The translations under genes were made by a program, and so were the position numbers. A stretch of 64,000 nucleotides of DNA from Rodentibacter sp901420285 (lineage in GTDB: Bacteria; Pseudomonadota; Gammaproteobacteria; Enterobacterales; Pasteurellaceae): assembly GCF_041734645.1 (NCBI RefSeq), contig NZ_CP162010.1, positions 682,001 to 746,000 on the forward strand. The letters run 5' to 3'. Positions 33,887 through 42,350 of the stretch are shown here, in pieces (position 1 is the stretch's first letter; every line of letters begins with the position of its first letter). A model generated the notes under the pieces. That model worked only from the letters and a program-made list of their open reading frames with translations, was not told the DNA's origin and searched no databases.

Positions 33887-34276
33887 AGCAGACCAATCAG
33901 CAAATTAATATTATAGGCTTGCTGTTTTGGTACCTATATCATTTTGTATAAAAATTGTTCATAGATCTATTGATTAAGCAGCCGCCTCCGCGCTGCTATG
34001 TGTTGAAATCTCTTTTATGGCTAATTCGGCGTAAGTAGTTGATTTAGTTGTCTTAGATTGAGATGCTCAATCAGCACCGCATTGGTAGCTATCTTGACGG
34101 CGTATTAAAATATACATAAAGCTAAATATGAATGAATTATCTTTTATTTATTTGATGGCGGGGAACATACTGTAAATGCAAATATGCTAATAATGAGACT
34201 TAACAGCCAACACTCCCGTTTAGGTGAAATATCGAGAGCTCGGTAAGTAATATGATTTCCTATTTATCCCCTTCTT
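33887..34276. other. Long gap without an identifiable gene, containing one dispersed 12-mer
   Basis: A 390-base AT-rich stretch between the fabI promoter and the end of moeB. It contains a perfect AGCACCGCATTG at 34073-34084, within a longer shared module (GATGCTCAA, TCAGCACCGCATTG, AGCTA) that recurs at 45991-46022. No open frame of credible length or composition, no tRNA and no strong terminator is visible. It could be decayed coding DNA or hold a small RNA; I cannot tell. Confidence 0.5.
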
Positions 34277-35008
34277 TTATGCCGAGATTCTAGGCAACTT
34301 TATTTCTCTTACATTCATCGAAAAACCATCAATCATCAGCAGTCTCCCGCACAAATTTTTGCCGATTTTTAACTGCACTTTGATCGCTTCCAGTGCTTGG
34401 ATGGCGCCGACAATGCCTACGATCGGCGCGAGTACGCCGGCTTCGACACAGCTTAATAGATTTTGTCCGAACAGTCGGCTGAGATCGCGATAGGAGGGTG
34501 TACCGGGTTCGTAAGTGAACACAGAAACCTGTCCTTCCATTCTAATTGCCGCGCCGGAAATCAATGGAACTTTCGCTTTTTCACATTGGCGATCCAGTTG
34601 ATTGCGAATTTCGACATTGTCGGTGCAATCTAAAATTATGTCAAAATGAGGCAGAATTTCAGCGAGCTTTTCTTCGTCGAGTTTAGCGTTAATCGTGTCG
34701 ATTTTAACATGCGGATTAAGTTGGAGGAGGGCAATTTTGGCAGATTCCACTTTGGGCATTTCAAGCCGGGCGTCGCAATGCAACACTTGACGTTGTAAGT
34801 TTGAAAGGGAAACCGTATCGAAATCAAGCAATGTAAGATGGCCAACGCCGGCTGCCGTAAGATATTGTGCGGCGGCGCAACCCAAGCCGCCTAAACCAAC
34901 GATAAGCATCTTGCTGTCTTTGAGCTTTTCTTGTCCGTCGAAATCTACCGCTTTGAGAATAATTTGGCGGTTGTAGCGCAATTCTTCTTGGTAACTTAAT
35001 TCAGCCAT
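34277..35008 (-). CDS. moeB: Molybdopterin-synthase adenylyltransferase MoeB
   Basis: A 243-residue E1-like enzyme that adenylates the C-terminus of MoaD during molybdopterin synthesis. The ATP-binding motif GLGGLGCAAAQYL (about residues 38-50), the substrate region DFDTVSLSNLQRQ (about 61-73) and DCTDNVEIRNQLD (about 126-138) are clear. Zinc-binding CxxC pairs found in many MoeB proteins are not evident here: the C-terminal half shows CEKAK, CVEAG and a single CGR, so the zinc site may be absent, as in some family members. It follows moeA by two bases on the same strand, the usual operon. Confidence 0.93.
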   Translation of the reverse strand: MAELSYQEELRYNRQIILKAVDFDGQEKLKDSKMLIVGLGGLGCAAAQYLTAAGVGHLTLLDFDTVSLSNLQRQVLHCDARLEMPKVESAKIALLQLNPHVKIDTINAKLDEEKLAEILPHFDIILDCTDNVEIRNQLDRQCEKAKVPLISGAAIRMEGQVSVFTYEPGTPSYRDLSRLFGQNLLSCVEAGVLAPIVGIVGAIQALEAIKVQLKIGKNLCGRLLMIDGFSMNVREIKLPRISA

Positions 35009-35010
35009 GA

Positions 35011-36225
35011 TTAACTCAAAAGATGGTTGAAGGGTTCAATGGTTACTGTTTCACCCGCTGCCACATTGCCGCGTTCTTGTTCCAATACGATAAAACAGTT
35101 ACTTTTTACAAACGCGCTAAACAGATGCGAGCCTTGGAAACCGACCGGTTGTACTTCAATTTGGCCTTGCGCATTCACTTGGTAAAAACCACGCTGAAAA
35201 TCTAAACGCCCCGGTGCTTTTTTCAAATTAGCTGCAGCAACGGTTTGCAAGTGTGGTGGATTTTTCCAATATTTTTGTCCTTGCAGTTTGGCAATAAGCG
35301 GTTGCACTAGTTGGTAAAAGGTGACTAGCGCAGAAACCGGATTGCCCGGCAAACCGCAGAACCATGCGTTGTCCAATTTACCGAAAGCGAAGGGCTTACC
35401 GGGTTTTATGGCAATTTTCCAGAAATTCACTTGGCCGATTTTTTCTAATACGGCCTTGGTGAAATCCGCTTCACCCACGGAAACACCGCCGCTGGTGAGT
35501 ACTAAATCCGCTTGGCGTTGTGCGGCGATAAAGGCTTTTTCGAATTCCGCTTCATTGTCCGGTAAAACACCGAAATCGATTACTTCGCAATGGAGCTTTT
35601 CTAATAATAATTTCACGGTGAAACGGTTAGTGTCGTAAATTTGTCCCGCTTGTAACGGTTTGCCTACTTCCACCAGTTCGTCGCCGGTAGAAAGTACGGC
35701 GACTTTTAAACGGCGGTAACATTTTACTTCGGCAATACCAAGGGAGGCCAACAGCGGCAAGGACACCGCATTGAGTGGTGCACCTTGTTGTAGCACGATG
35801 TCGCCTTCTTTTATGTCTTCGCCGATGCGGCGAATATTTTGGTTCGGTTTTGGCAGTTTGGTAAATGTTACGCTGCCGTCTTCATTCACTACGGCGTCTT
35901 CTTGCATCAGCACCGCATCGGCGCCTTCCGGGAGCATTGCGCCGGTCATAATTCTCACTGCACTAAGCGGCGACCATTCTTCTTGAAACGGCTTGCCGGC
36001 AAAGGATTTGCCCGCCACGGGAAGTGTTAAAGATTGTTGCAAATCCGCTAAACGCACGGCATAACCGTCCATGGCGGAGTTATCGAAGGAAGGCACGTTA
36101 ATCGGTGAAATCACGTCTTCGGCACAAATTCGATTGGCCGCCTCTTGTAAATTGAGGGTTTCGCTTTGAGTCGGAAAGGTTAATTGTTCAAGCATTTGCG
36201 CACGGGCTTGTTCCAATGTAAGCAT
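35011..36225 (-). CDS. moeA: Molybdopterin molybdenumtransferase MoeA
   Basis: A 404-residue MoeA, which inserts molybdate into adenylated molybdopterin to form the cofactor. Family motifs: VPSFDNSAMDGYAV (about residues 43-56), MTGAMLPEGADAV (about 92-104), STGDELVEVGKPL (about 178-190), TSGGVSVGEADF (about 240-251) and GLPGNPVSALVTF (about 291-303). Molybdoenzymes such as formate dehydrogenase would need it, which suits the hydrogenase genes at the end of the window (inference). Near-matches to the dispersed 12-mer occur near 35766 and 35908. Confidence 0.95.
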   Translation of the reverse strand: MLTLEQARAQMLEQLTFPTQSETLNLQEAANRICAEDVISPINVPSFDNSAMDGYAVRLADLQQSLTLPVAGKSFAGKPFQEEWSPLSAVRIMTGAMLPEGADAVLMQEDAVVNEDGSVTFTKLPKPNQNIRRIGEDIKEGDIVLQQGAPLNAVSLPLLASLGIAEVKCYRRLKVAVLSTGDELVEVGKPLQAGQIYDTNRFTVKLLLEKLHCEVIDFGVLPDNEAEFEKAFIAAQRQADLVLTSGGVSVGEADFTKAVLEKIGQVNFWKIAIKPGKPFAFGKLDNAWFCGLPGNPVSALVTFYQLVQPLIAKLQGQKYWKNPPHLQTVAAANLKKAPGRLDFQRGFYQVNAQGQIEVQPVGFQGSHLFSAFVKSNCFIVLEQERGNVAAGETVTIEPFNHLLS

Positions 36226-36362
36226 AGAAAATCCTTATTTGAGAAAAATTGTCGGTCATTCTATCGCTAAAGGCGGATTCATTCAAATTAGCAATTTTTC
36301 TCATTTTACCAGCCGTCTGTCCTTTGCTAGAATACCGCATCATTTTTTTAGGAAAGATTGTT

Positions 36363-37034
36363 ATGAACGAAATTTCACCCGATATTCTCTCTTCTGATGC
36401 GGTTAGCGTGCGCAATGCCTTGATTGCCAAGGGGATTGAAACGCCGATGCTTGATCCCGCGCAAAGCAAAGAGAAACGCCGTACGGGAATTGCAAAACAT
36501 ATGCGCGAAGTGATGACGTTGATCGGGCTTGATTTGCGAGATGATAGCTTGGAAGAAACGCCGAATCGATTGGCGAAAATGTTTATCGATGAAATTTTTA
36601 GCGGAATGGATTACGCCAATTTTCCGAAAATGACGAAAATCAAAAATCAAATGAAAGTGAGCGAAATGGTGCAAGTGAACGATATTACGTTGACGAGTAC
36701 TTGCGAGCATCATTTTGTCACTATTGACGGGCAAGTTTGTGTGGCTTATTACCCGAAAGATTGGGTTATCGGGCTTTCTAAAATTAACCGTATCGTGTCT
36801 TTTTTCGCGCAACGCCCGCAAGTCCAAGAGCGTTTAACCGAGCAACTTTTGGTTGCGTTTCAAACCATTTTGGAAACTGATGATGTGGCGGTGTATGTGA
36901 AAGCGACTCACTTTTGCGTGAAAGCACGCGGCATTAAAGATACCCACAGCTATACGGTAACGTCTGCTTACGGCGGCGTGTTTTTGCAAGATCGCGATAC
37001 GCGTAAAGAATTTTTGGCGACAATTCGGAAGTAA
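36363..37034 (+). CDS. folE: GTP cyclohydrolase I
   Basis: A 223-residue FolE that converts GTP to dihydroneopterin triphosphate, the first step of tetrahydrofolate synthesis. Zinc ligands lie in TSTCEHHFVTIDG (about residues 115-127) and the CVKARG segment (about 185-190); GLSKINRIV and THSYTVTSAYGG are further signatures. The ATG at 36363 has AGGAAAGATTGTT upstream and gives the length of E. coli FolE (222); an in-frame start 114 bases earlier overlaps the moeA promoter region and is unlikely. It ends 14 bases before an inverted repeat. Confidence 0.95.
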   Translation: MNEISPDILSSDAVSVRNALIAKGIETPMLDPAQSKEKRRTGIAKHMREVMTLIGLDLRDDSLEETPNRLAKMFIDEIFSGMDYANFPKMTKIKNQMKVSEMVQVNDITLTSTCEHHFVTIDGQVCVAYYPKDWVIGLSKINRIVSFFAQRPQVQERLTEQLLVAFQTILETDDVAVYVKATHFCVKARGIKDTHSYTVTSAYGGVFLQDRDTRKEFLATIRK

Positions 37035-37048
37035 AAATGACATTATGA

Positions 37049-37099
37049 AATAGGACCGCATTGGAGCCCCGTCAGACGGGCATTCAATGCGGTCCTATT
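37049..37099. repeat. Variant inverted pair of the dispersed repeat, with matched changes in both arms
   Basis: AATAGGACCGCATTG (37049-37063) and CAATGCGGTCCTATT (37085-37099) form a perfect 15-bp stem. Both arms carry GGACC/GGTCC where other copies have GCACC/GGTGC, so the two arms changed together. The loop holds a nested palindrome CCCGTCAGACGGG. It sits between the convergent folE and nrdB genes and probably terminates both. Confidence 0.88.
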
Positions 37100-37132
37100 T
37101 TATAACCTTAATATAAGGTTAAGAAGAACCGA

Positions 37133-38263
37133 TTAGAGATCGAAATCGTCGAAATCTTTGGTGTCCACTTTGGAGTCAATTTGACCGACAAGATAAGAAC
37201 TCACTTCCACTTCTTGCGGCGCCACTTGTACGTTGTCGGAAACCAACCAGGCGTTGATCCAAGGAATTGGGTTGGAGCGCGCTTGGAATGGCAATGGCAA
37301 ACCGACCGCCTGCATACGGATATTGGTGATGTATTCCACATATTGCACTAAAATGTCTCGGTTCAAGCCGATCATGGAGCCGTCTTTGAACAAATAATCC
37401 GCCCAGTCTTTTTCTTGTTCTGCTGCCGCTAAGAATAAATCGTAGGCTTCCTGTTTACATTCTTCCGCAATTTCCGCCATTTCCGGATCGTCTTGACCTG
37501 CCGCCATAATGTTTAAAATATGCTGCGTGCCGGTTAAGTGCAAGGCTTCATCACGTGCGATAAATTTAATGATTTTCGCATTGCCTTCCATTAATTGACG
37601 TTCCGCAAAGGCAAAAGAGCACGCGAAAGACACATAGAAACGAATGGCTTCAAGCGCATTCACGCTCATTAAGCAAAGGTAAAGTTGTTTTTTCAAATTA
37701 CGTAATGTCACGACACATTCTTTGCCATCTACGGTGTAAGTGCCTTCGCCGTACAGGCTGTAAAGTTGGCTGTCACGGATTAAATCGTCGTAGTAAGAAG
37801 AAATGTCACGTGCGCGTTTGATGATTTCTTCGTTCGTCACGATGTCGTCAAACACGATAGACGGATCGTTCACAATGTTACGAATAATGTGCGTGTAAGA
37901 ACGGGAATGGATAGTTTCGGAGAACGTCCAGGTTTCAATCCAAGTTTCTAATTCGGGAATCGACACCAATGGCAACAACGCCACGTTCGGGCTGCGACCT
38001 TGAATGGAATCCAGCAAGGTTTGATATTTTAAGTTGCTGATAAAAATGTGTTTTTCATGCTCAGGCAACGCCGCGTAGTCAATGCGGTCTTGTGACACAT
38101 CCACTTCTTCCGGACGCCAGAAGAAAGAAAGTTGTTTTTCAATGAGCTTTTCAAAGGTCTCATATTTTTGTTGATCGTAACGGGCAACGTTAACGTTTTG
38201 ACCAAAGAACATCGGTTCTTTTAATTGGTCGTTTTTAGTTTGTGAGAAAGTGGTGTATGCCAT
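37133..38263 (-). CDS. nrdB: Class Ia ribonucleotide reductase small subunit NrdB
   Basis: A 376-residue R2 protein that houses the di-iron site and tyrosyl radical. Iron-site segments: RPEEVDVSQDRIDY (about residues 51-64), EHEKHIFISN, SETIHSRSYTHIIRN (about 114-128), with the radical tyrosine region, and FIARDEALHLTGTQHI (about 231-246). The C-terminus ending DTKDFDDFDL is the tail that docks on NrdA. It normally follows nrdA directly; here two unknown genes lie between. AGGAAAAAACC precedes the ATG. Confidence 0.97.
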   Translation of the reverse strand: MAYTTFSQTKNDQLKEPMFFGQNVNVARYDQQKYETFEKLIEKQLSFFWRPEEVDVSQDRIDYAALPEHEKHIFISNLKYQTLLDSIQGRSPNVALLPLVSIPELETWIETWTFSETIHSRSYTHIIRNIVNDPSIVFDDIVTNEEIIKRARDISSYYDDLIRDSQLYSLYGEGTYTVDGKECVVTLRNLKKQLYLCLMSVNALEAIRFYVSFACSFAFAERQLMEGNAKIIKFIARDEALHLTGTQHILNIMAAGQDDPEMAEIAEECKQEAYDLFLAAAEQEKDWADYLFKDGSMIGLNRDILVQYVEYITNIRMQAVGLPLPFQARSNPIPWINAWLVSDNVQVAPQEVEVSSYLVGQIDSKVDTKDFDDFDL

Positions 38264-38272
38264 GGTTTTTTC

Positions 38273-38449
38273 CTATTTTTTATTTTGAGGACTTACTGGT
38301 GGAGTTGCAGGTCTTTGAGAGATAGGTTTCTGATTAATGTTTAGATTGAATCCTGCCGTATTTAATTTGTTATTTGGAGAATTTAATTTGAGCCCCTCAT
38401 TCAAGCTACTACATTTTCCATTTAGCTTAGAAATACTTTTATTTCTCAT
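38273..38449 (-). CDS. Small basic hypothetical protein between nrdA and nrdB
   Basis: No family recognised. The product is about 58 residues, basic, asparagine-, serine- and lysine-rich (MRNKSISKLNGKCSS start), with a proline-rich end (RPATPPVSPQ). GAGG lies six bases before the ATG at 38449, overlapping the end of the preceding gene; an ATG at 38461 would add four residues. It overlaps the 219-residue gene by 11 bases and ends nine bases before nrdB, so it appears to be translated as part of the nrd transcript. The low GC content matches its partner and not the nrd genes. It may be a real small protein or the eroded end of a longer one. Confidence 0.5.
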   Translation of the reverse strand: MRNKSISKLNGKCSSLNEGLKLNSPNNKLNTAGFNLNINQKPISQRPATPPVSPQNKK

Positions 38450-39098
38450 TTTGTACCTCATTAGGAGTGGTTGATATCATTAAATTATCATATTTCTCAG
38501 ATATGCTAATATAATTTACACAGTATAAAAGATTAGCTGATTTATCATCAAAATTAAAAACCTGGGCATCATATATACATAGTTCGCAAAGTCCATTTGA
38601 TTCATGTATAGAAACGGGAATTCCTCGAATGATTATTTTCTTATCCCAAATTGTAATATCCATCCAATGATTTTCATTCGCTTTGAGTATCTGCTGATAA
38701 ACACTATAATCTCCATATTTTCTTGTTATTTTTAATGTCATAAGTAGCTTAGATAAATATTCTTTATTGTCTATATGAGTTATAAATAGACCAAGAAAAA
38801 ATGAGACCATGCTTGCAGCAATAACTTCATTATAAGGTAGACCAAGGTTTGAATTAACTTCCCATACATGGAGATATTCTACGCGATTTAATGTGAAATT
38901 TTCATATCCAACTTTAGCACATTGATTTAATAACGAAAGAATTTGTAATATTAAATAAGATAATATGCCATACGAAATTATGAATAATGAATATTTATAG
39001 TTGTTCCACTCTTTATGTTCAGTGAATTTATCTATAAGCATAGTAACTATGATGCCTGGTAGCAAAAGCATTACAATTTTTATTGTCAATTCATTCAT
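38439..39098 (-). CDS. AT-rich membrane protein of unknown function inserted between nrdA and nrdB
   Basis: A 219-residue protein with predicted membrane helices at about 5-22 (IVMLLLPGIIVTMLI), 35-60 (YSLFIISYGILSYLILQIL) and 90-110 (VIAASMVSFFLGLFITHI), then a cytoplasmic-looking C-terminal domain of about 105 residues (WMDITIWDKKIIIRGIPV). It resembles loosely annotated DUF6338-type membrane proteins; I am not sure of this. Its base composition is much more AT-rich than nrdA and nrdB, which suggests acquisition. It sits 54 bases after nrdA on the same strand and overlaps the small gene downstream. Candidate accessory or defence function is speculation. Confidence 0.7.
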   Translation of the reverse strand: MNELTIKIVMLLLPGIIVTMLIDKFTEHKEWNNYKYSLFIISYGILSYLILQILSLLNQCAKVGYENFTLNRVEYLHVWEVNSNLGLPYNEVIAASMVSFFLGLFITHIDNKEYLSKLLMTLKITRKYGDYSVYQQILKANENHWMDITIWDKKIIIRGIPVSIHESNGLCELCIYDAQVFNFDDKSANLLYCVNYISISEKYDNLMISTTPNEVQNEK

Positions 39099-39152
39099 AT
39101 TAACTAACCAAAATGATGTTAATCCATCCTCTTAAGAAGGGATTGCTACCCA

Positions 39153-41423
39153 TTAAATCTTACACGCCCCACCCGCGCAACCATCATCCAAATCTTCTTG
39201 GCTGTCTTCGGCACCGTCACGGGTGTTTTGATAGTAGAGGGTTTTTAAGCCGTATTTGTAAGCGGTTAACAGATCTTTTAACAACACTTTCATCGGTACT
39301 TTGCCGTCTTCAAAACGTTTCGGATCGTAGTTGGTGTTGGCGGAGATGGCTTGGTCTACGAATTTTTGCATGATGCCGACCAAGTGTAAGTAGCCGTCGT
39401 TACCTGGGATGTCCCAAAGCAATTCGTAGTTTTCACCGAGGTTTTCATAATCCGGCACCACTTGTTTCAAAATACCGTCTTTCGAAGCTTTGACACTCAC
39501 ATGACCGCGTGGCGGTTCGATACCGTTGGTGGCGTTGGAAATCTGTGAAGAGGTTTCCGACGGCATGAGGGCGGTGAGGGTAGAGTTGCGTAAGCCGAAT
39601 TCTTTAATGTCTCGGCGCAGGCTTTCCCAGTCGTAATGCAACGGCTCGGAGGTTAAGCTGTCGATGTCTTTTTTGTACGTATCGATCGGCAAAATACCTT
39701 GTGCGTAAGTGGTTTCGTGGAAATATTCACACGCGCCTTGTTCTTTCGCCAAGTTCATGGAAGCTTTCAATAAGTAATATTGAATGGCTTCGAAAGTGCG
39801 GTGGGTTAAATCGTTGGCGCTGCCGTCAGAATAACGCACGCCGTGTTTCGCCAAGTAGTATGCGTAGTTAATCACACCGATACCTAAAGAACGACGGGCA
39901 AGGGAACTGCGTTTTGCCGCAATCACCGGATAATCTTGGTAATCCAATAAGGCATCTAATGCACGCACCGCAAGATCTGCCAAATTGTCTAGCTCGTCTA
40001 AGTTGTCTAATTTGCCCAAGTTAAAGGCGGAAAGGGTACAAAGGGCGATTTCGCCTTGTTCATCGTTAATGTGGCTTAACGGTTTGGTTGGCAAGGCGAT
40101 TTCCAAGCACAGGTTGGATTGGCGCACCGGCGCCACTTTCGGATCAAACGGCGAGTGGGTGTTGCAGTGATCCACGTTGTGAATGTAAATACGACCGGTG
40201 GAAGCTCGTTCTTGCATTAATAAAGAGAACAATTCCACGGCTTTTACGGTACGTTTACGAATAGACGGATCCTGTTCATATTGGACGTAAAGTTGTTCGA
40301 ACTTGTCTTGATCCGCAAAGAACGCTTCATAAAGTCCCGGCACGTCGGACGGGCTGAATAGGGTAATGTCGCCGCCTTTGATTAAGCGTTGATACATTAA
40401 TTTGTTGAGTTGTACGCCGTAGTCCATGTGACGCACGCGGTTGTCTTCCACGCCACGGTTGTTTTTCAACACCAACAGGCTTTCCACTTCCAAGTGCCAA
40501 ATTGGGTAATACACGGTTGCCGCACCGCCACGCACGCCGCCTTGAGAGCAGGATTTCACGGCAGTTTGGAAATATTTATAGAACGGAATACAACCGGTAT
40601 GGAACGCTTCGCCGCCACGAATTGGGCTGCCTAGTGCACGAATCGCACCGGCATTCACACCGATACCGGCACGTTGAGAAACGTATTTCACGATGGCAGA
40701 GGCGGTGGCGTTAATGGAATCCAAGCTGTCGCCACATTCAATTAACACGCAAGAGCTGAATTGACGGGTTGGCGTACGCACGCCTGCCATAATTGGGGTT
40801 GGCAAGGAAATTTTGAAGGTAGAAGTCGCGTCATAGAAACGACGGATATAATCCAAACGAGTTTCTTGCGGGTATTTGGAGAACAGACTTGCCGCCACTA
40901 ATAAATAGAGGAACTGTGCAGATTCGTAGATCTCGCCGGTCACGCGATTTTGGACTAAATATTTGCCTTCTAATTGTTTCACTGCCGCATAAGAGAACGT
41001 CATGTCGCGCCAATGGTCGATAAAACCGTCCATTTCGTCCCATTCTTCGCGGGTGTAATCATCCAATAAAGCGTGATCGTATTTGCCCATGCGCACAAGT
41101 TTTTTCACATGATCGTATAAACGCGGCGGATCGAAATGGCCGTAGGCTTTTTTACGCAAATGGAACACCGCAAGGCGCGCAGCAAGGTATTGATAATCCG
41201 GAGAATCTTTGCTGATTAAGTCCGCGGCTGCTTTGATAATGGTTTCGTGAATGTCGGAAGTCCGAATACCTTCATAAAACTGAATGTGAGAACGCAATTC
41301 CACTTGCGACACGGACACATTGTCCAGCCCTTCTGCCGCCCAGGTAATCACGCGATGGATTTTATCGAGGTTAATTGGTTCCAGTTTTCCGTCACGTTTG
41401 GTGACCATTAAACTTTTATTCAT
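39153..41423 (-). CDS. nrdA: Class Ia ribonucleotide reductase large subunit NrdA
   Basis: A 756-residue R1 protein: the allosteric ATP-cone (about residues 1-90), the ten-stranded barrel with active-site segments TRQFSSCVLIECGD (about 217-230), SNLCLEIALPT (about 432-442) with the second redox cysteine, and the C-terminal CAGGAC pair that is reduced by glutaredoxin or thioredoxin. It reduces ribonucleoside diphosphates. I chose the ATG at 41423 (MNKSLMVTKRDGKLEP), with AAGG upstream; an ATG 36 bases earlier lies in the regulatory region. Tandem NrdR boxes are upstream. An uptake sequence lies at 39794. Confidence 0.97.
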   Translation of the reverse strand: MNKSLMVTKRDGKLEPINLDKIHRVITWAAEGLDNVSVSQVELRSHIQFYEGIRTSDIHETIIKAAADLISKDSPDYQYLAARLAVFHLRKKAYGHFDPPRLYDHVKKLVRMGKYDHALLDDYTREEWDEMDGFIDHWRDMTFSYAAVKQLEGKYLVQNRVTGEIYESAQFLYLLVAASLFSKYPQETRLDYIRRFYDATSTFKISLPTPIMAGVRTPTRQFSSCVLIECGDSLDSINATASAIVKYVSQRAGIGVNAGAIRALGSPIRGGEAFHTGCIPFYKYFQTAVKSCSQGGVRGGAATVYYPIWHLEVESLLVLKNNRGVEDNRVRHMDYGVQLNKLMYQRLIKGGDITLFSPSDVPGLYEAFFADQDKFEQLYVQYEQDPSIRKRTVKAVELFSLLMQERASTGRIYIHNVDHCNTHSPFDPKVAPVRQSNLCLEIALPTKPLSHINDEQGEIALCTLSAFNLGKLDNLDELDNLADLAVRALDALLDYQDYPVIAAKRSSLARRSLGIGVINYAYYLAKHGVRYSDGSANDLTHRTFEAIQYYLLKASMNLAKEQGACEYFHETTYAQGILPIDTYKKDIDSLTSEPLHYDWESLRRDIKEFGLRNSTLTALMPSETSSQISNATNGIEPPRGHVSVKASKDGILKQVVPDYENLGENYELLWDIPGNDGYLHLVGIMQKFVDQAISANTNYDPKRFEDGKVPMKVLLKDLLTAYKYGLKTLYYQNTRDGAEDSQEDLDDGCAGGACKI

Positions 41424-41453
41424 GAGTATGAGCCTTGTTATAATAATTTTTAA

Positions 41454-41500
41454 ACACAAGATATTGTGCTCGAAAAAGAATAGCGCACAAGATAATGTGT
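41454..41500 (-). promoter_or_regulatory. Tandem NrdR boxes upstream of nrdA
   Basis: Two 16-base near-palindromes, ACACAAGATATTGTGC (41454-41469) and GCACAAGATAATGTGT (41485-41500), lie with their starts 31 bases apart, about three helical turns, the arrangement known for NrdR. They match the ACAC-TATAT-GTGT type consensus. The nearest ends 30 bases upstream of the nrdA start codon. Confidence 0.8.
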
Positions 41501-41618
41501 TTTTTGAGGCGGATCAAGCGATAAATTTTTTCTTGAAATGATTGACAAGAGATAACTTATTTAAAAACAAACAGTTTTTGAAAAATTATCAGTTTGTGAA
41601 TTTTTTACTTGAAAAAGG

Positions 41619-41662
41619 ACAAAAAATGCGGTCAAAAAATGTTGTTTTTATGACCGCATTGA
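41619..41662 (-). terminator. Terminator of dolP region
   Basis: AATGCGGTCA (41625-41634) pairs with TGACCGCATT (41651-41660) around a 16-base loop, with As outside on the left, read as Ts on the minus strand. It lies 28 bases past the dolP stop. It carries an AATGCGGT core, related to the dispersed repeat. Confidence 0.75.
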
Positions 41663-41688
41663 GAAATGGATAATAGAAAAGTTCGTGA

Positions 41689-42270
41689 TTAATTTAATAA
41701 TTTAAAAACTTTCACCACGCGCTTAACACCACTGATTTTACTGGCAATTTCCGCTGCCGCATTGCCTTGAGCTTGGGTTACATTACCGAGTAGGAAGACT
41801 TCCCCTTTCTCAGTGATGACTTTTACGTCAGTGGTTTTAACGCGATCGTCAACCAACATTTTGGATTTCACTTGTGTGGTAATCCAACCGTCTTGACTGA
41901 TTTGCGCTAAGTCCACTTTCGGACCGATCTGTAATTCGTTATAAACTTCGGTTACACCAAGCACGCCTTGGGTTAAACTGGTTGCCGTCTCTTTTGTGCT
42001 TGCGGTTGGTACCTGACCAATCAATAATACGCGCCCGCTGTAGGACACCGCATTGATGCGCGCTTCTGATCTGATTTGCGCGTCTTTATCCAAGGCGTTT
42101 TCGACTTTTAGCTCTAAGGTTTCATCATCTACTTGCGTGCCGACAGTGCGGGGATCCGTTGCCACTTTTGCACCGGCCGCGGCACCGCCGAGCACTGCCG
42201 CCACACAGCCTTGTAACATAACCGATGCGCCCAAAATAAAGGCAAATTTTTTAAATGGAGTGAAGGTCAT
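41689..42270 (-). CDS. dolP: BON-domain outer-membrane lipoprotein (DolP/YraP)
   Basis: A 193-residue lipoprotein: signal peptide MTFTPFKKFAFILGASVMLQGC with the lipobox cysteine at residue 22, then two BON domains (about 50-118 and 125-193), each with the family pattern (for example AVSYSGRVLLIGQVPT and ITEKGEVFLLGNVTQ). DolP supports outer-membrane integrity and cell-division-site envelope remodelling. It ends the block lpoA-yraN-diaA-dolP, the same order as in E. coli and H. influenzae. A near-copy of the dispersed repeat lies inside, near 42048. Confidence 0.9.
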   Translation of the reverse strand: MTFTPFKKFAFILGASVMLQGCVAAVLGGAAAGAKVATDPRTVGTQVDDETLELKVENALDKDAQIRSEARINAVSYSGRVLLIGQVPTASTKETATSLTQGVLGVTEVYNELQIGPKVDLAQISQDGWITTQVKSKMLVDDRVKTTDVKVITEKGEVFLLGNVTQAQGNAAAEIASKISGVKRVVKVFKLLN

Positions 42271-42350
42271 TGTTTTCTCCTTTTATGTGAATGAATCAAC
42301 GAGTTAGTCAAATAAATCGGAGAATAGTTTGGCGGGCAATCATTATCCTG

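Noticed and set aside
34130..34178. Short open frame reading about 15 codons in the moeB-fabI gap
   Set aside because: Too short, no ribosome site and no recognisable similarity.
40410..40714. Plus-strand frames opposite nrdA
   Set aside because: Antisense shadows of a conserved full-length gene.
37133..41423. Possibility that nrdA and nrdB are split by a mobile element
   Set aside because: No transposase, terminal repeats or target duplication can be seen around 38273-39098, so I call it inserted cargo without naming a mechanism.
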